Positions 17,156 to 26,667 of a DNA stretch of 32,467 nt are shown here, in pieces. The stretch's first letter is position 1; each line of letters starts with the position of its first letter. This DNA comes from Chthoniobacter flavus. GTDB taxonomy: Bacteria > Verrucomicrobiota > Verrucomicrobiia > Chthoniobacterales > CAKUMP01. The notes below the pieces were generated by a model, which worked only from the letters and a program-made list of their open reading frames with translations, did not search any database and had not been told where the DNA came from. The stretch is taken from contig DYRR01000006.1 in NCBI GenBank assembly GCA_020718605.1, positions 1-32,467 on the forward strand. The letters run 5' to 3'. The translations under genes were made by a program, and so were the position numbers.

Positions 17156-17854
17156 TCAATCTGTTTTTGGAAGCAGTTCTTCAAATCGCCGGCGCAATTC
17201 TTTCTGCACCGCATCGATCCCGCGGTTGGCATTCACCACATCGAATCCGAATTCCTTCTGGAGATGCCGGAATTCCAACTGCAACATGCGCTGGTATTTT
17301 GTGAAGCTGTCAAACATATCACGCGACAGTCCCAGATCCATGCCGCTTTCCCAGTAATCCAGGGTGGATTTTTTGTGGAAATTGCGTTCCACAAGCTGCG
17401 AGGTGCTTACTTTCAAATACAATACCGCATCGGGAATAATCGCCGGACTGTAGAGATTGCGCACCCAGGCACGGTCGGTGCCCCGGACCACATCCCGTGC
17501 CATGAGCGTGTAGATGTAGCGGTCGGCCAGCACGACGAGGCCCGCTCTCAGGGCCGGCAACATTTCATTGACGAGCTGATCAAAAAAATCGGTGGCGTAA
17601 AAAAGGCTCAGGGTGGTGCGGGTGAGAATGTTGCCCTGCTGTGCTTTGGCGAGTTCGTTGCTCACCAGAGTGGAGCGTTTGATCCCCATGTGTTTCACGG
17701 CGAACCCCCGGCTTTCGAGCCAGCCACCGAGGAGTTGGATCTGGGTGGACCGGCCCGAGCCATCGGCCCCTTCGATCACAAAAAGACGTCCGGGATATTC
17801 CTTTGTCAGGATTTCCGGCAGCGCTTTCCCGCCAAAATGATGAAGACTCTTCAT
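17156..17854 (-). CDS. thymidylate kinase-like P-loop protein (Walker A Lys to Arg)
   Basis: LFVIEGADGSGRSTQIQLL, LADRYIYTLMARDVVRG. Paralogous to the adjacent upstream gene, 4-bp overlap. Confidence 0.85.
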   Translation of the reverse strand: MKSLHHFGGKALPEILTKEYPGRLFVIEGADGSGRSTQIQLLGGWLESRGFAVKHMGIKRSTLVSNELAKAQQGNILTRTTLSLFYATDFFDQLVNEMLPALRAGLVVLADRYIYTLMARDVVRGTDRAWVRNLYSPAIIPDAVLYLKVSTSQLVERNFHKKSTLDYWESGMDLGLSRDMFDSFTKYQRMLQLEFRHLQKEFGFDVVNANRGIDAVQKELRRRFEELLPKTD

Positions 17855-18540
17855 AAGGCGCTCCTCCGGCTGAGGCGGAATTTGGAAAGATCCATGGCTT
17901 TTTCCAGATGTGCGCGCACGATGGTCTGCTGTGTCGGGATTCCCTGCGTCGCATCGATGGAGATGAACGAGAACCGGTCCCTCATTTTTTCGTATTGGTC
18001 ACGGATCTTGCCTTGGAAAATCCGGAAACTTTCATAGGGATCGGTGCTCCACCCCATATCCAATCCGGCTTCGTGATACTTGAGTGCCGGCCGGCCCTCC
18101 AAGATTCGGGCCAGCGAAACCTCCAGAGGCACGTTGAAATAAAACAGGAAGTCCGGAGGTCCGGCAAAGGAATACATTTTTTCCACCCAGGCCGGGTCGC
18201 ATCCCCGCACCGTATCGCGCGCAAGGGCGGTATAGAAATAACGATCGGCGAGGACGATGTAGCCGGCGCGCAACAGAGGGAGAATCTGCCGTTCATAGCG
18301 GTCCGCAAAATCGGTGGCATGGATGAGTGAAAACGTGGTCGGCGTGAGCAGATTCCGCTTTTTACCCTTGGATGTGGATTTTTTGACCAGCAACGAAGAA
18401 TTCCACTCGGTGAAATACACCCGGCACCGGAGAGTTTCCAGCCAGCGTTTCACCAGATAAATCTGAGTGCTTTTCCCCGAACCGTCCAAGCCCTCCACAG
18501 CGACTAATTTCCCTGGATATTTCCTTTCTTGATCAGGCAT
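17851..18540 (-). CDS. thymidylate kinase-like P-loop protein
   Basis: LVAVEGLDGSGKSTQIYLVKRWLE, LADRYFYTALARDTVRG, TMK-like fold signatures. Confidence 0.87.
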   Translation of the reverse strand: MPDQERKYPGKLVAVEGLDGSGKSTQIYLVKRWLETLRCRVYFTEWNSSLLVKKSTSKGKKRNLLTPTTFSLIHATDFADRYERQILPLLRAGYIVLADRYFYTALARDTVRGCDPAWVEKMYSFAGPPDFLFYFNVPLEVSLARILEGRPALKYHEAGLDMGWSTDPYESFRIFQGKIRDQYEKMRDRFSFISIDATQGIPTQQTIVRAHLEKAMDLSKFRLSRRSAL

Positions 18541-18863
18541 TTCGAGCTATCCTGCTTGGTTCAAATGAAAAATGCAAGACCGGGATGCATGCAACTCCAA
18601 AATGCACTCCAGGCATTAGCCTTGCGTGTCCGAATCCGAAAAAATATTTATAAGATATTCACAATAAAAGACTAATGTATATAAAAACTTCGGAATATCC
18701 AAAGGAACTGATGGCGGAATGGCGTCCCCTTTGGAGGGCGGCATGGACCGAAAGGAAAAATTCTTACGCACCCTATTCCAATTTTTCGACTTCCCGGGGG
18801 GATTATCGAGAATCGAGTTTGTTGGATTTTCTTTCAGATGCGAAAACTGGAATCCTCGGATGA

Positions 18864-18879
18864 TGTTCCACATGGAACA
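18864..18879. promoter_or_regulatory. parS-like site 1 (upstream of mnmG)
   Basis: TGTTCCACATGGAACA: 7-bp inverted arms, one centre base different from TGTTCCACGTGGAACA. Confidence 0.6.
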
Positions 18880-18889
18880 CTAACCCGTC

Positions 18890-20809
18890 ATGTTCGACTA
18901 TCCCGAAACATACGACGTGCTGATTATTGGGTCTGGCCATGCGGGAGTGGAGGCCGGATTGGCGGCAGCCCGGCTTAGTGCCCGCACGCTGCTTCTGACG
19001 CAGAATCTCGACACAGTGGGGCAAATGTCCTGCAATCCGGCGATTGGAGGCATCGCAAAAGGTCAGATCGTGCGCGAGATTGATGCGTTGGGTGGAGCGA
19101 TGGCGTTGAATACGGATGCCACGGGAATCCAGTTTCGCATGCTCAATGCGACGAAGGGACCCAGCGTGCAATCCCCCCGGGCGCAGTGCGACAAGAAAGC
19201 ATATCAATTTCGACTAAAATCGGTCCTTGAGCGTCAGGAACATTTGCATCTCAAGCAGGGCAATGCTGTAAACATCATCGCCCGGGGTGACCGGGTATGC
19301 GCGGTGGAAACCAATCTAGGATTGAGGTTTTCGGCCCGCGCGGTGGTGGTGACCACAGGAACCTTTATGCGGGGGTTGCTTCATGTTGGAAAGGAACAAC
19401 AGTCGGGTGGACGCTTGGGAGACACGCTCTCTACTTTGAGTGAATCCCTCATGAACCTCGGATTCCCTATTGCCCGATTTAAAACAGGAACGCCCTGCCG
19501 GTTGCATGGACCTTCCATTGATTTTGAGGTCTGTGAAAAGCAGTATGGAGATCACCCCCCGCGTCCGTTCAGCTATCTTCCAGGTAGGATTGGAGGCGAT
19601 GCCAATGACATTTTCACACTCAATCGCTACGAGAAGCATGTGTTCCATGTGGAACAATTCCCATGCTGGATCACGTTTACCTCTCGGGAAACCCACGAAA
19701 TCATCCGGAAAAACCTTCACTTGTCGCCCATGTTTTCCGGACAAATCGAAGGAGTGGGCCCCCGCTATTGCCCGTCGATCGAGGACAAGGTGGTTCGATT
19801 TGCGGACAAGGAGCGCCATCAAGTCTTCATTGAACCGGAGGGTCGCCACTCGGAGGAATATTACATCAATGGCGTTTCCACCAGCCTCCCTTATGAGGTG
19901 CAGCAGGCGTTTATCCGCTCCATTCCAGGTCTCTCCCGGGCCGAGATCATGCGTCCGGGGTATGCTGTGGAGTATGATTATTGTCCGCCCACGGAATTGC
20001 GTCCCACGCTGGAAACCAAGCGTGTGGAGGGGTTGTATTTTGCCGGACAGATCAATGGCACTTCCGGATATGAGGAGGCGGCAGGTCAGGGCTTGATTGC
20101 AGGGGCCAATGCGGCTCTCAAGCTCGCGGGGAAAAATCCGCTCATTCTCCGTCGCGACGAGGCATATCTCGGCGTAATGGTGGACGATTTGGTGACCAAG
20201 GGAGTCCAAGAGCCTTATCGCATGTTTACGAGCCGGGCCGAACACCGCCTGTTATTGCGGCACGACACCGCAGATCTCCGGCTCACCCCAAGGGCTGAAG
20301 ATCTGGGTTTGGTGGATCACACCCGCGCCTTGGCCGCCCGGGAAAAGCAGGATGCCTTGACTGCGCTTCACACGTTTTCCAATGAAACGCGGGTGGATTC
20401 CATCCTCATCTCGCACTGGCTTAAAAGGCCGGAGAATCATGCAGACCAACTACCAGAAACGCTCCGAACCGCATTTCCAGAGGAAATCTGGAGAATCTTC
20501 GAGACCGATGTGAAGTATGCTGGGTATATCCGCCGCCAGGAGGAATCGGTATCCCGGGCGGTTCGCCACGAGGATAAACCCATTCCGGAATGGATCGATT
20601 ATCAACACCTCTCAGGACTCCGAAATGAAACCCGGCAGAAACTTCAACAAATCCAACCCGCAACACTCGGTCAGGCCGGAAGAATCAGTGGCATCACACC
20701 GGCAGACATCAGCCTGCTTGCCGTCTGGATCGAAAAAGGGAAGAGCTTCGCCGATCGAAGCAACCAATCCAGTGGGTCGGATTCCTCTTTCGGGCGGCTT
20801 GAGGATTGA
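18890..20809 (+). CDS. mnmG: tRNA uridine-5-carboxymethylaminomethyl(34) synthesis protein MnmG (GidA)
   Basis: [103 protein letters not shown]. Confidence 0.97.
   Translation: MFDYPETYDVLIIGSGHAGVEAGLAAARLSARTLLLTQNLDTVGQMSCNPAIGGIAKGQIVREIDALGGAMALNTDATGIQFRMLNATKGPSVQSPRAQCDKKAYQFRLKSVLERQEHLHLKQGNAVNIIARGDRVCAVETNLGLRFSARAVVVTTGTFMRGLLHVGKEQQSGGRLGDTLSTLSESLMNLGFPIARFKTGTPCRLHGPSIDFEVCEKQYGDHPPRPFSYLPGRIGGDANDIFTLNRYEKHVFHVEQFPCWITFTSRETHEIIRKNLHLSPMFSGQIEGVGPRYCPSIEDKVVRFADKERHQVFIEPEGRHSEEYYINGVSTSLPYEVQQAFIRSIPGLSRAEIMRPGYAVEYDYCPPTELRPTLETKRVEGLYFAGQINGTSGYEEAAGQGLIAGANAALKLAGKNPLILRRDEAYLGVMVDDLVTKGVQEPYRMFTSRAEHRLLLRHDTADLRLTPRAEDLGLVDHTRALAAREKQDALTALHTFSNETRVDSILISHWLKRPENHADQLPETLRTAFPEEIWRIFETDVKYAGYIRRQEESVSRAVRHEDKPIPEWIDYQHLSGLRNETRQKLQQIQPATLGQAGRISGITPADISLLAVWIEKGKSFADRSNQSSGSDSSFGRLED
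19641..19656. promoter_or_regulatory. parS-like site 2 (inside mnmG)
   Basis: TGTTCCATGTGGAACA, the exact reverse complement of the site at 18864-18879. Confidence 0.6.
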
Positions 20810-20858
20810 GTGTTTCAATATATAAGTAATTTATTATTAGTTATTTATAATAATAACA

Positions 20859-20882
20859 AACATAACGGAGAACATAACGGAG
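20859..20882. repeat. 12-bp tandem duplication
   Basis: aacataacggag x 2 in the AT-rich segment downstream of mnmG. Confidence 0.85.
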
Positions 20883-20940
20883 TGGTCCGTCGGGAAATTG
20901 GCCCTTCTGGCAGCCCTCCGTAACAGGGAGGATTGAACTA

Positions 20941-21085
20941 AAAACCGCGAATGGACGCCAATGAACGCGAATAAAGCATTGAAAATAAGTAAAATACAAC
21001 GACGCAACTGTTCACCCGGCAGATGAACGATTCACCTTTTGTAAGTCATTGGTGATTAGCGTCCATTCGCGTTTATTAGCGGTTC
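20941..21085. repeat. imperfect inverted repeat, dispersed-repeat type
   Basis: Left arm aaccgcgaatggacgccaatgaacgcgaataaa; right arm attggtgattagcgtccattcgcgtttattagcggtt. Both contain the cgcgaatggacgc(c/t)aat core in opposite orientation. Confidence 0.75.
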
Positions 21086-21132
21086 AACTGCCGTATTTAG
21101 GTTGAATCGGTTTTCAGATACGCCAATCAGGA

Positions 21133-21396
21133 TCAACGCAGGGCACTGGGAGGTGCGCCGTTGCGGCGACGAAAAAGCCGCGTGAAATAAGCCGGATCGT
21201 CGAACCCACTCTGATAAGCCACTTCGGCCACGGTGAGATGCGGATCACGCAAGAGGGTCTTGGCGTGTTCGAGGCGGATCGAGTTGCGGTAATCCCCCGG
21301 AGTCACGCCGAACTTTTTCTGGAATAGCCGGCAAAGATGCGCATAGCTGAAGCCGAGCTTGGGAAGAAGTGTTTGCAAGGGGAGCAGGCGTTCCAT
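21133..21396 (-). pseudogene. AraC-family HTH domain remnant or stand-alone HTH protein
   Basis: LGFSYAHLCRLFQKKFGVTPGDYRNSIRLEHAKTLLRDPHLTVAEVAYQSGFDDPAYFTRLFRRRNGAPPSALR. No N-terminal ligand domain; the upstream frame runs antisense to the methyltransferase C-terminus. Confidence 0.7.
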
Positions 21397-21515
21397 CTTG
21401 TGGAAGCGCCGACAGGTTTGATCCGGGCTTGAAGTTGGAAGAGGATCAATAGACGTCGAAGCCGCATAGACAGTGGGTCTGGCGGGGTGCTTTTGTTCCC
21501 GCCACCGGTGCTGCC

Positions 21516-22403
21516 TCAAGGGTGGCCCACCCAGAGGGTTTTCAGATAATTGTCGCCCCGAAATTCGGCCGGCATCGGGAGGGGTCGAACGATATCCCGC
21601 AACCGGGGTGGCAGGCCCGAGCGAACGAGCCGGTGAAATACCTCCGGTGCCAGCCCGCGCTGGTTGGTGCAGCACAACATGCCACCTTCGTCCGAGAGAA
21701 CACCGGCGGCGAGCGCGACGAGATCGGAGTAGTGCTTTTCCACCCGGAACACCTTGCCATCGGGAGTTCTGGAAAAGGTAGGTGGATCCAGAATCACAAA
21801 ATCAAACACACGTCCCTTGCGCCGGAAACGGGTGAGCCAGTCGAACACATCGCCAAAAATGGAGTCTTGAGCCGGCAATCCGTTGTGCCTGTAGTTGCGG
21901 GCACCCCACGCGAGATACGGACGAGACAAATCGAGATCCAGCACGGTGCCGCCACCTGCCGCCACTGCGACTCCAAAGGCGCAGGTGTAGGCGAAAGTGT
22001 TCAGGACCCGCCGCCCGGAAGCGATTCGCCGGACCCGCCCGCGGTTTTCCCTTTGGTCGGTAAAGAGTCCCTGCGAATAGCCGGAGGCGAAGTCGATTTC
22101 AAAGACGAGGCCATTTTCACGCACAAGAAAGGGTTCGGAAATGCGTTCGCCCGCCAAGTGTTGCGGCGCGGTTTTGGTGCCGACATCGAGTTGCTTATAA
22201 TAAATCGAACGGGCCATCTGTTCCGCCAGCCAGCCGGGCGGCGGATTCACGGCGGATTGAGCGAGCCACCGCCCTGCGAAATCGTCGATGAACAGCCCGG
22301 GAAATCCGTCGGCCGAGCCATGCACGATACGGCGGACATCGGTATCGCCCGGAATCGCGCGGCGCTCCAGCGCGGCTGCGATCCACTGGTCGGGAGCACT
22401 CAC
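21516..22403 (-). CDS. class I SAM-dependent rRNA methyltransferase, RlmI-like
   Basis: GLFIDDFAG, SGYSQGLFTDQRENR, VLNTFAYTCAFGVAVAAGG, FDFVILDPPTFSR. GTG at 22403 gives a 4-bp overlap with the upstream gene; the track start is 22457. Confidence 0.85.
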   Translation of the reverse strand: MSAPDQWIAAALERRAIPGDTDVRRIVHGSADGFPGLFIDDFAGRWLAQSAVNPPPGWLAEQMARSIYYKQLDVGTKTAPQHLAGERISEPFLVRENGLVFEIDFASGYSQGLFTDQRENRGRVRRIASGRRVLNTFAYTCAFGVAVAAGGGTVLDLDLSRPYLAWGARNYRHNGLPAQDSIFGDVFDWLTRFRRKGRVFDFVILDPPTFSRTPDGKVFRVEKHYSDLVALAAGVLSDEGGMLCCTNQRGLAPEVFHRLVRSGLPPRLRDIVRPLPMPAEFRGDNYLKTLWVGHP

Positions 22404-22903
22404 ACGCCGAGGCGAAGTCGTGAATCCGCATCCACGATGGCGGCCAGGGCGTGCCACCCCTCAAATCCGTTGAGAAACATCCGAAGATAGATGGCCACCG
22501 TCTCGGGAGGATACGCGGCAAGCAATGCTTCCACACCCTCGCGCAGGGAGGCCTCGGACGGTGCCGCAGGGCTTTCGCTCTCGATCATGCCTTCGCCGTC
22601 ATGGGCAACGCCGATCCTGTCCAGGAACAGGATGAGCATATCCCGGTGGGCGGAGGTGAGCCAAAGTTGCAGAATGTTGCCTGCGATCTCGGTGTTTTGC
22701 CGGCGGGCGAGCGACTCCTTGAGCCAGGCATGCTGTTCCGTGCGGGGTTTGCGCTGGATAAATACCGCCCGGAGTTTCTTCTGCTGGGCAAGACTGTCGA
22801 TGGCCGTCGCAACCACTCCCTTCTGGTTGTCACGCAGGGAATTGAAGATGCCGTCGGCGGCAGCCGGACTCATTGCGCCAAAAATTTCGTTGCTGATCAT
22901 CAC
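22400..22903 (-). CDS. hypothetical protein
   Basis: 167-aa ORF (MMISNEIFGAMSPAAADGIFNSLRDNQKGVVATAIDSLAQQKK...), overlapping the methyltransferase start and close to ugd. Confidence 0.7.
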   Translation of the reverse strand: MMISNEIFGAMSPAAADGIFNSLRDNQKGVVATAIDSLAQQKKLRAVFIQRKPRTEQHAWLKESLARRQNTEIAGNILQLWLTSAHRDMLILFLDRIGVAHDGEGMIESESPAAPSEASLREGVEALLAAYPPETVAIYLRMFLNGFEGWHALAAIVDADSRLRLGV

Positions 22904-22910
22904 GTATGAG

Positions 22911-24215
22911 TCAGGAAGGGCGGCCGATGCTGTGGTAGGTGAATCCCATCTCGGTCATGGTCTTGGGATCGAACAAATTGCGGCCGTCAAACACCATGGG
23001 CGTGTGCATTTTGGATTTCACCTCGGCCAGATCGGCATTGGCAAACTCGGGCCATTCCGTCGCAAGCACGAGCAGTTCCGCCCCTTCGACGGCTTCCATG
23101 GCGGAATCCACGAGTTTGGCGCCCTCGATGAGCTTTAGTTCGCGGGCGCGTTCCATGCCCTTGGGATCGTAGGCGGTGACAACCGCGCCTTCCTTGATGA
23201 AATCATTGACAATATCGATGGCAACCGAGGAGCGGATGTCGTCGGTGTCGGGTTTGAAGGTGAGGCCCCACACGGCGATGCGTTTGTCGCGCAACACCCA
23301 GAGGGCTTTGCGGACGCGGTTGAGAAAACGGGTGCGCTGGTCGGCGTTGATGCGCTGGACTTCTTTGAGCAGAGTGAAAGGTACGCCGAGTTCGTCCGCG
23401 ATGTGGATGAATGCCGCGATGTCTTTCGGGAAACAGGAGCCGCCGTAACCGAGTCCGGCATTGAGAAAATTGCGTCCGATCCGTTTGTCGGTTCCAATGC
23501 CGGTGGCCACCATTTCGACATCCGCACCACTCGCGTCGCAGATGGCCGACACGGCATTGATGTAGGAAATCTTGAGGGCGAGAAAGGAGTTTGCGGCGTG
23601 CTTGATGAGTTCCGCGCTGTTGATGTCGGTCACGAGCACGGGAGCCATGAACGGCTCATAGACCTTCTTCATGAGCGCGGTGGCCTGGTCGCTGTTCGAT
23701 CCGATCACGATGCGGTCGGGCTTCATGAGATCGTCCACCGCACAGCCTTCGCGGAGAAATTCCGGGTTGCTCACCACATCGAATGCCGCGCCCTTGTTGT
23801 AGCGTTTGATCGTGTCGGTGACCTTCTCTCCGGTTTTCACCGGCACGGTGCTTTTGTCCACGACCACGCGGTAGGCGTCGGGCTTGAGCACGCCGGCGAT
23901 CTCCCGGGCGACTTTCTCGATGTAACTCAGGTCCACACTTCCATCCGGTTGGGGCGGGGTCGGTACGGCGATGAAGATCACCTGGGAATTATCCACTCCG
24001 TCTTCAATGCTGTCGGTGAAGCGCAGGCGTTTCGCGGCGACGTTGCGGTGCACGAGATCCTCGAGGCCGGGCTCGTAGATGGGGATGTGTCCCGCCTGAA
24101 GCGATTTGACTTTTTTGATGTCGTTGTCCACGCAGATGACGCGATGGCCGACTTCGGCGAAGCAGGCGCCGGAGACGAGTCCGACATAGCCGGAACCAAT
24201 AATGCAAAGATCCAT
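22911..24215 (-). CDS. UDP-glucose 6-dehydrogenase / nucleotide-sugar dehydrogenase
   Basis: MDLCIIGSGYVGLVSGACFAEVGHRVICVDND, VPTPPQPDGSVDL, VSNPEFLREGCAVDDLMKPDRIVIG, GYGGSCFPKDIAAF, WGLTFKPDTDDIRSS. Confidence 0.93.
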   Translation of the reverse strand: MDLCIIGSGYVGLVSGACFAEVGHRVICVDNDIKKVKSLQAGHIPIYEPGLEDLVHRNVAAKRLRFTDSIEDGVDNSQVIFIAVPTPPQPDGSVDLSYIEKVAREIAGVLKPDAYRVVVDKSTVPVKTGEKVTDTIKRYNKGAAFDVVSNPEFLREGCAVDDLMKPDRIVIGSNSDQATALMKKVYEPFMAPVLVTDINSAELIKHAANSFLALKISYINAVSAICDASGADVEMVATGIGTDKRIGRNFLNAGLGYGGSCFPKDIAAFIHIADELGVPFTLLKEVQRINADQRTRFLNRVRKALWVLRDKRIAVWGLTFKPDTDDIRSSVAIDIVNDFIKEGAVVTAYDPKGMERARELKLIEGAKLVDSAMEAVEGAELLVLATEWPEFANADLAEVKSKMHTPMVFDGRNLFDPKTMTEMGFTYHSIGRPS

Positions 24216-24289
24216 GGTGTAGAGAAGTGGGATAAACAGGCGACGACACCCGGAAGGGGGAATCGGGTGGACGCGCCGGGGTTGGGGTT

Positions 24290-26515
24290 TTAGTTGGCCT
24301 GCCCCTGGGGAGCGAGGTTGATGGGGAGGTTCACCTGGGGATAATCCTTGAGGGTGAATGAGAGAAGGACGCCGAGTTCTTCCTCGCCGCGATTGTCGCG
24401 GACGATGACCCCGAGGGACGCCACCCAACTGCTCAGATCGCGGTGGACGGTGTAGCGCTGGCTTTCCATGGTGCTGTCGTCGAACTCGTACTGCTCGTAG
24501 AAACTGAAGCCCCAGTTCTCGTTCAGACGGAGGTATCCCCCGAAGGTGAGGAGATTGCTGTCCTCGAAAAGCGGGTTGCCCTCAAGATAACGGTTGCCGA
24601 CGGTGAGATCGATCCCCTCGGTGACCATGAAGTGGATGGAACTGTTCACCTCGGTGAAGCCGCTGTCGAGGATTGGAAGCTGGGAGTTGATATTCAGGGA
24701 CGCCCAGGGCAGCGGGGACCAGGTGAGGTTGTTGAACACATTGGAAAAATCGCCCTCGTAGTAGGGGTTCTCGATATTGGCATCGAAGAAGGTGTCGATC
24801 TCGAACCAATTATAGGTGAGATCGTCGCGGCGGGTCTGCAGCCGGTTGCGCACACCCAGACGCCACACCGTCCACTGGTCGATGGAGTCGATCGCGGCAA
24901 ACTGCGGGAAATCCAGAGGGTTGAGCTGGGTCGTGCGGATGAAGCGGTCGTACTGCGGAATCTTCGAGGCATCCACACCGGGATCGGAGACATAGGAAAA
25001 ATTGGTGTAGGGCTGCACCACATGGCGCAGACCGTCGAGGCCCCAGGCGCGGCTCTGGACCTGCTCCCATGTCTTGGAAAACTTGAAGGACGACTCGATG
25101 CCCGCCAGAAATTCCGCCCGCGTCTGTGCGCCGTCGGAGGTGAGACGGGTCACCGATGTCGAGGTGCCCAGCAGCGAATTCTCCACGGTCTCGGTCTCCA
25201 CTCCGCCCGTTTCGCTGTAGTAGGTGGCCCGGACCCCGATTCTCGGGATCACCGAAAGCCAGCCGCCATAGGTGCGCGGATAAAAAATCTGGTGCAGCGT
25301 GTCGGCGCGCAGGGTGTCCGGACTGGCAAGCTGGTCGAAGAGCCCCTGTTTGTTGTTGAGGTAGGCGACGCCTGTGGAGCCCCCGTAGAAGAGCGGGGTT
25401 CCGAAAAACGGCTGGCGTTTGATGTCCAGGACGACTTCCGGAAGGCGCTCGGTGGTGGGTTGGAAGTCGTTGAGCTGGCCACGGACGATTCCCGTGAGGG
25501 TGTAACCCTCGTTCCATTTGGTGACGGCAAATTGATTGTTGGGCTGCGGGTCGGTCTGGAATTCCGAGGGGAAGAAATCCTGCAGCACATACTCGTCGCT
25601 GAGCAGATTCAAATCGATGGTGGAATAGATGTCGTCCCCGAAGTACATCTTCGACTCGTAGCTGACCCGGTAGCGGGTGGAATCGATGGGAGCGCGGTTG
25701 AAGCTGGTGACATTGGTTTCCGTGTCGCTGTCGTCGGCGAGATAGCTGCGGAATTTGCCGTAGCTTTTGTCGTCTTTTCCAAAGGTGAAATCCGAGTCCA
25801 GTCCGATGGCAACGCCGCGCGTGGAGCGCAGGTCAAGGTGCAGCGTGGCACCGATTTTTTCACCGACCGGGAAGCTGTAGCTGGTGAGAAGGAATGCGCC
25901 CCAATCGCTGCTGTATCCGGGTGCCAGCTTGAGGGCGAAGTCGTCCTTGAGCGGCTGGTAGAGATAGGGCACCCACAGCACCGGCACGCGCCCGACCTCC
26001 AGGGTCGCATTCGAGAAAATAATGCGGTCGTTGGGATAGATGCGCACCGATTTTGCCCGAAACCGGTAGTGCGGTGTGGCGGAGTCATTGGTGGTGAAGG
26101 TGCCGTCCTGGACATGGAAAGCACGACCCGAAAGGGATCCAAGGCTTTCGCCCGAGAAGAGCATCGGCTGAAAAAATCCGGCAAAGTCCGCCGACCGCAA
26201 CTGGCGGGTCTCCAGATTGTACACGGCGCGGTCGCCGGTGAACGAGTAGTCCTTGCGGTAGATGCGCACATGGCCGCTCAGGAGCACGTCGCGGGTGTCG
26301 GGGTTATACTGGGCGTAATCGCAGAAGATGTTGTTGTCGCCGTAGTTGATCACCACGTTGTTTTCGGCAATGGCCACCCCGCCTTCGAAGCGGGTCTCGC
26401 CGTCGGCGGTGATTTCAATGGGATCATCGCCGAAGCCCGCGCCGAGCTGCGCGAAAACGGGTGCCGGCACAAGAACCAGCGCGAGGAAGGAGAGAGAGCA
26501 GAGCCAGCGTTTCAT
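24290..26515 (-). CDS. lptD: LPS-assembly protein LptD-like outer membrane protein
   Basis: Signal peptide MKRWLCSLSFLALVLVPAPVFAQ, OstA-like ITADGETRFEGGVAIAENNVVINYGDNNIFCDYAQYNPDTRDVLLSGHV, VPVLWVPYLYQPL, then a long beta-strand-rich region. Confidence 0.82.
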   Translation of the reverse strand: MKRWLCSLSFLALVLVPAPVFAQLGAGFGDDPIEITADGETRFEGGVAIAENNVVINYGDNNIFCDYAQYNPDTRDVLLSGHVRIYRKDYSFTGDRAVYNLETRQLRSADFAGFFQPMLFSGESLGSLSGRAFHVQDGTFTTNDSATPHYRFRAKSVRIYPNDRIIFSNATLEVGRVPVLWVPYLYQPLKDDFALKLAPGYSSDWGAFLLTSYSFPVGEKIGATLHLDLRSTRGVAIGLDSDFTFGKDDKSYGKFRSYLADDSDTETNVTSFNRAPIDSTRYRVSYESKMYFGDDIYSTIDLNLLSDEYVLQDFFPSEFQTDPQPNNQFAVTKWNEGYTLTGIVRGQLNDFQPTTERLPEVVLDIKRQPFFGTPLFYGGSTGVAYLNNKQGLFDQLASPDTLRADTLHQIFYPRTYGGWLSVIPRIGVRATYYSETGGVETETVENSLLGTSTSVTRLTSDGAQTRAEFLAGIESSFKFSKTWEQVQSRAWGLDGLRHVVQPYTNFSYVSDPGVDASKIPQYDRFIRTTQLNPLDFPQFAAIDSIDQWTVWRLGVRNRLQTRRDDLTYNWFEIDTFFDANIENPYYEGDFSNVFNNLTWSPLPWASLNINSQLPILDSGFTEVNSSIHFMVTEGIDLTVGNRYLEGNPLFEDSNLLTFGGYLRLNENWGFSFYEQYEFDDSTMESQRYTVHRDLSSWVASLGVIVRDNRGEEELGVLLSFTLKDYPQVNLPINLAPQGQAN

Positions 26516-26667
26516 GGAATTCGGGAAAGTATGCGGGGACCGGCGGTGTTGCCAAGCCAAAAGAATCCACCCGCAACACGATGGGTGATCCATCACAGTG
26601 CTCCACGACTTGGGCAAACTTTTTTCTCGCAGAAAAACGAAATCGTCGCCACAATCCGCCCAACGCA

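Noticed and set aside
18675-18863. 62-aa ORF upstream of mnmG
   Set aside because: No family resemblance, lies in the AT-rich divergent promoter region, likely spurious.
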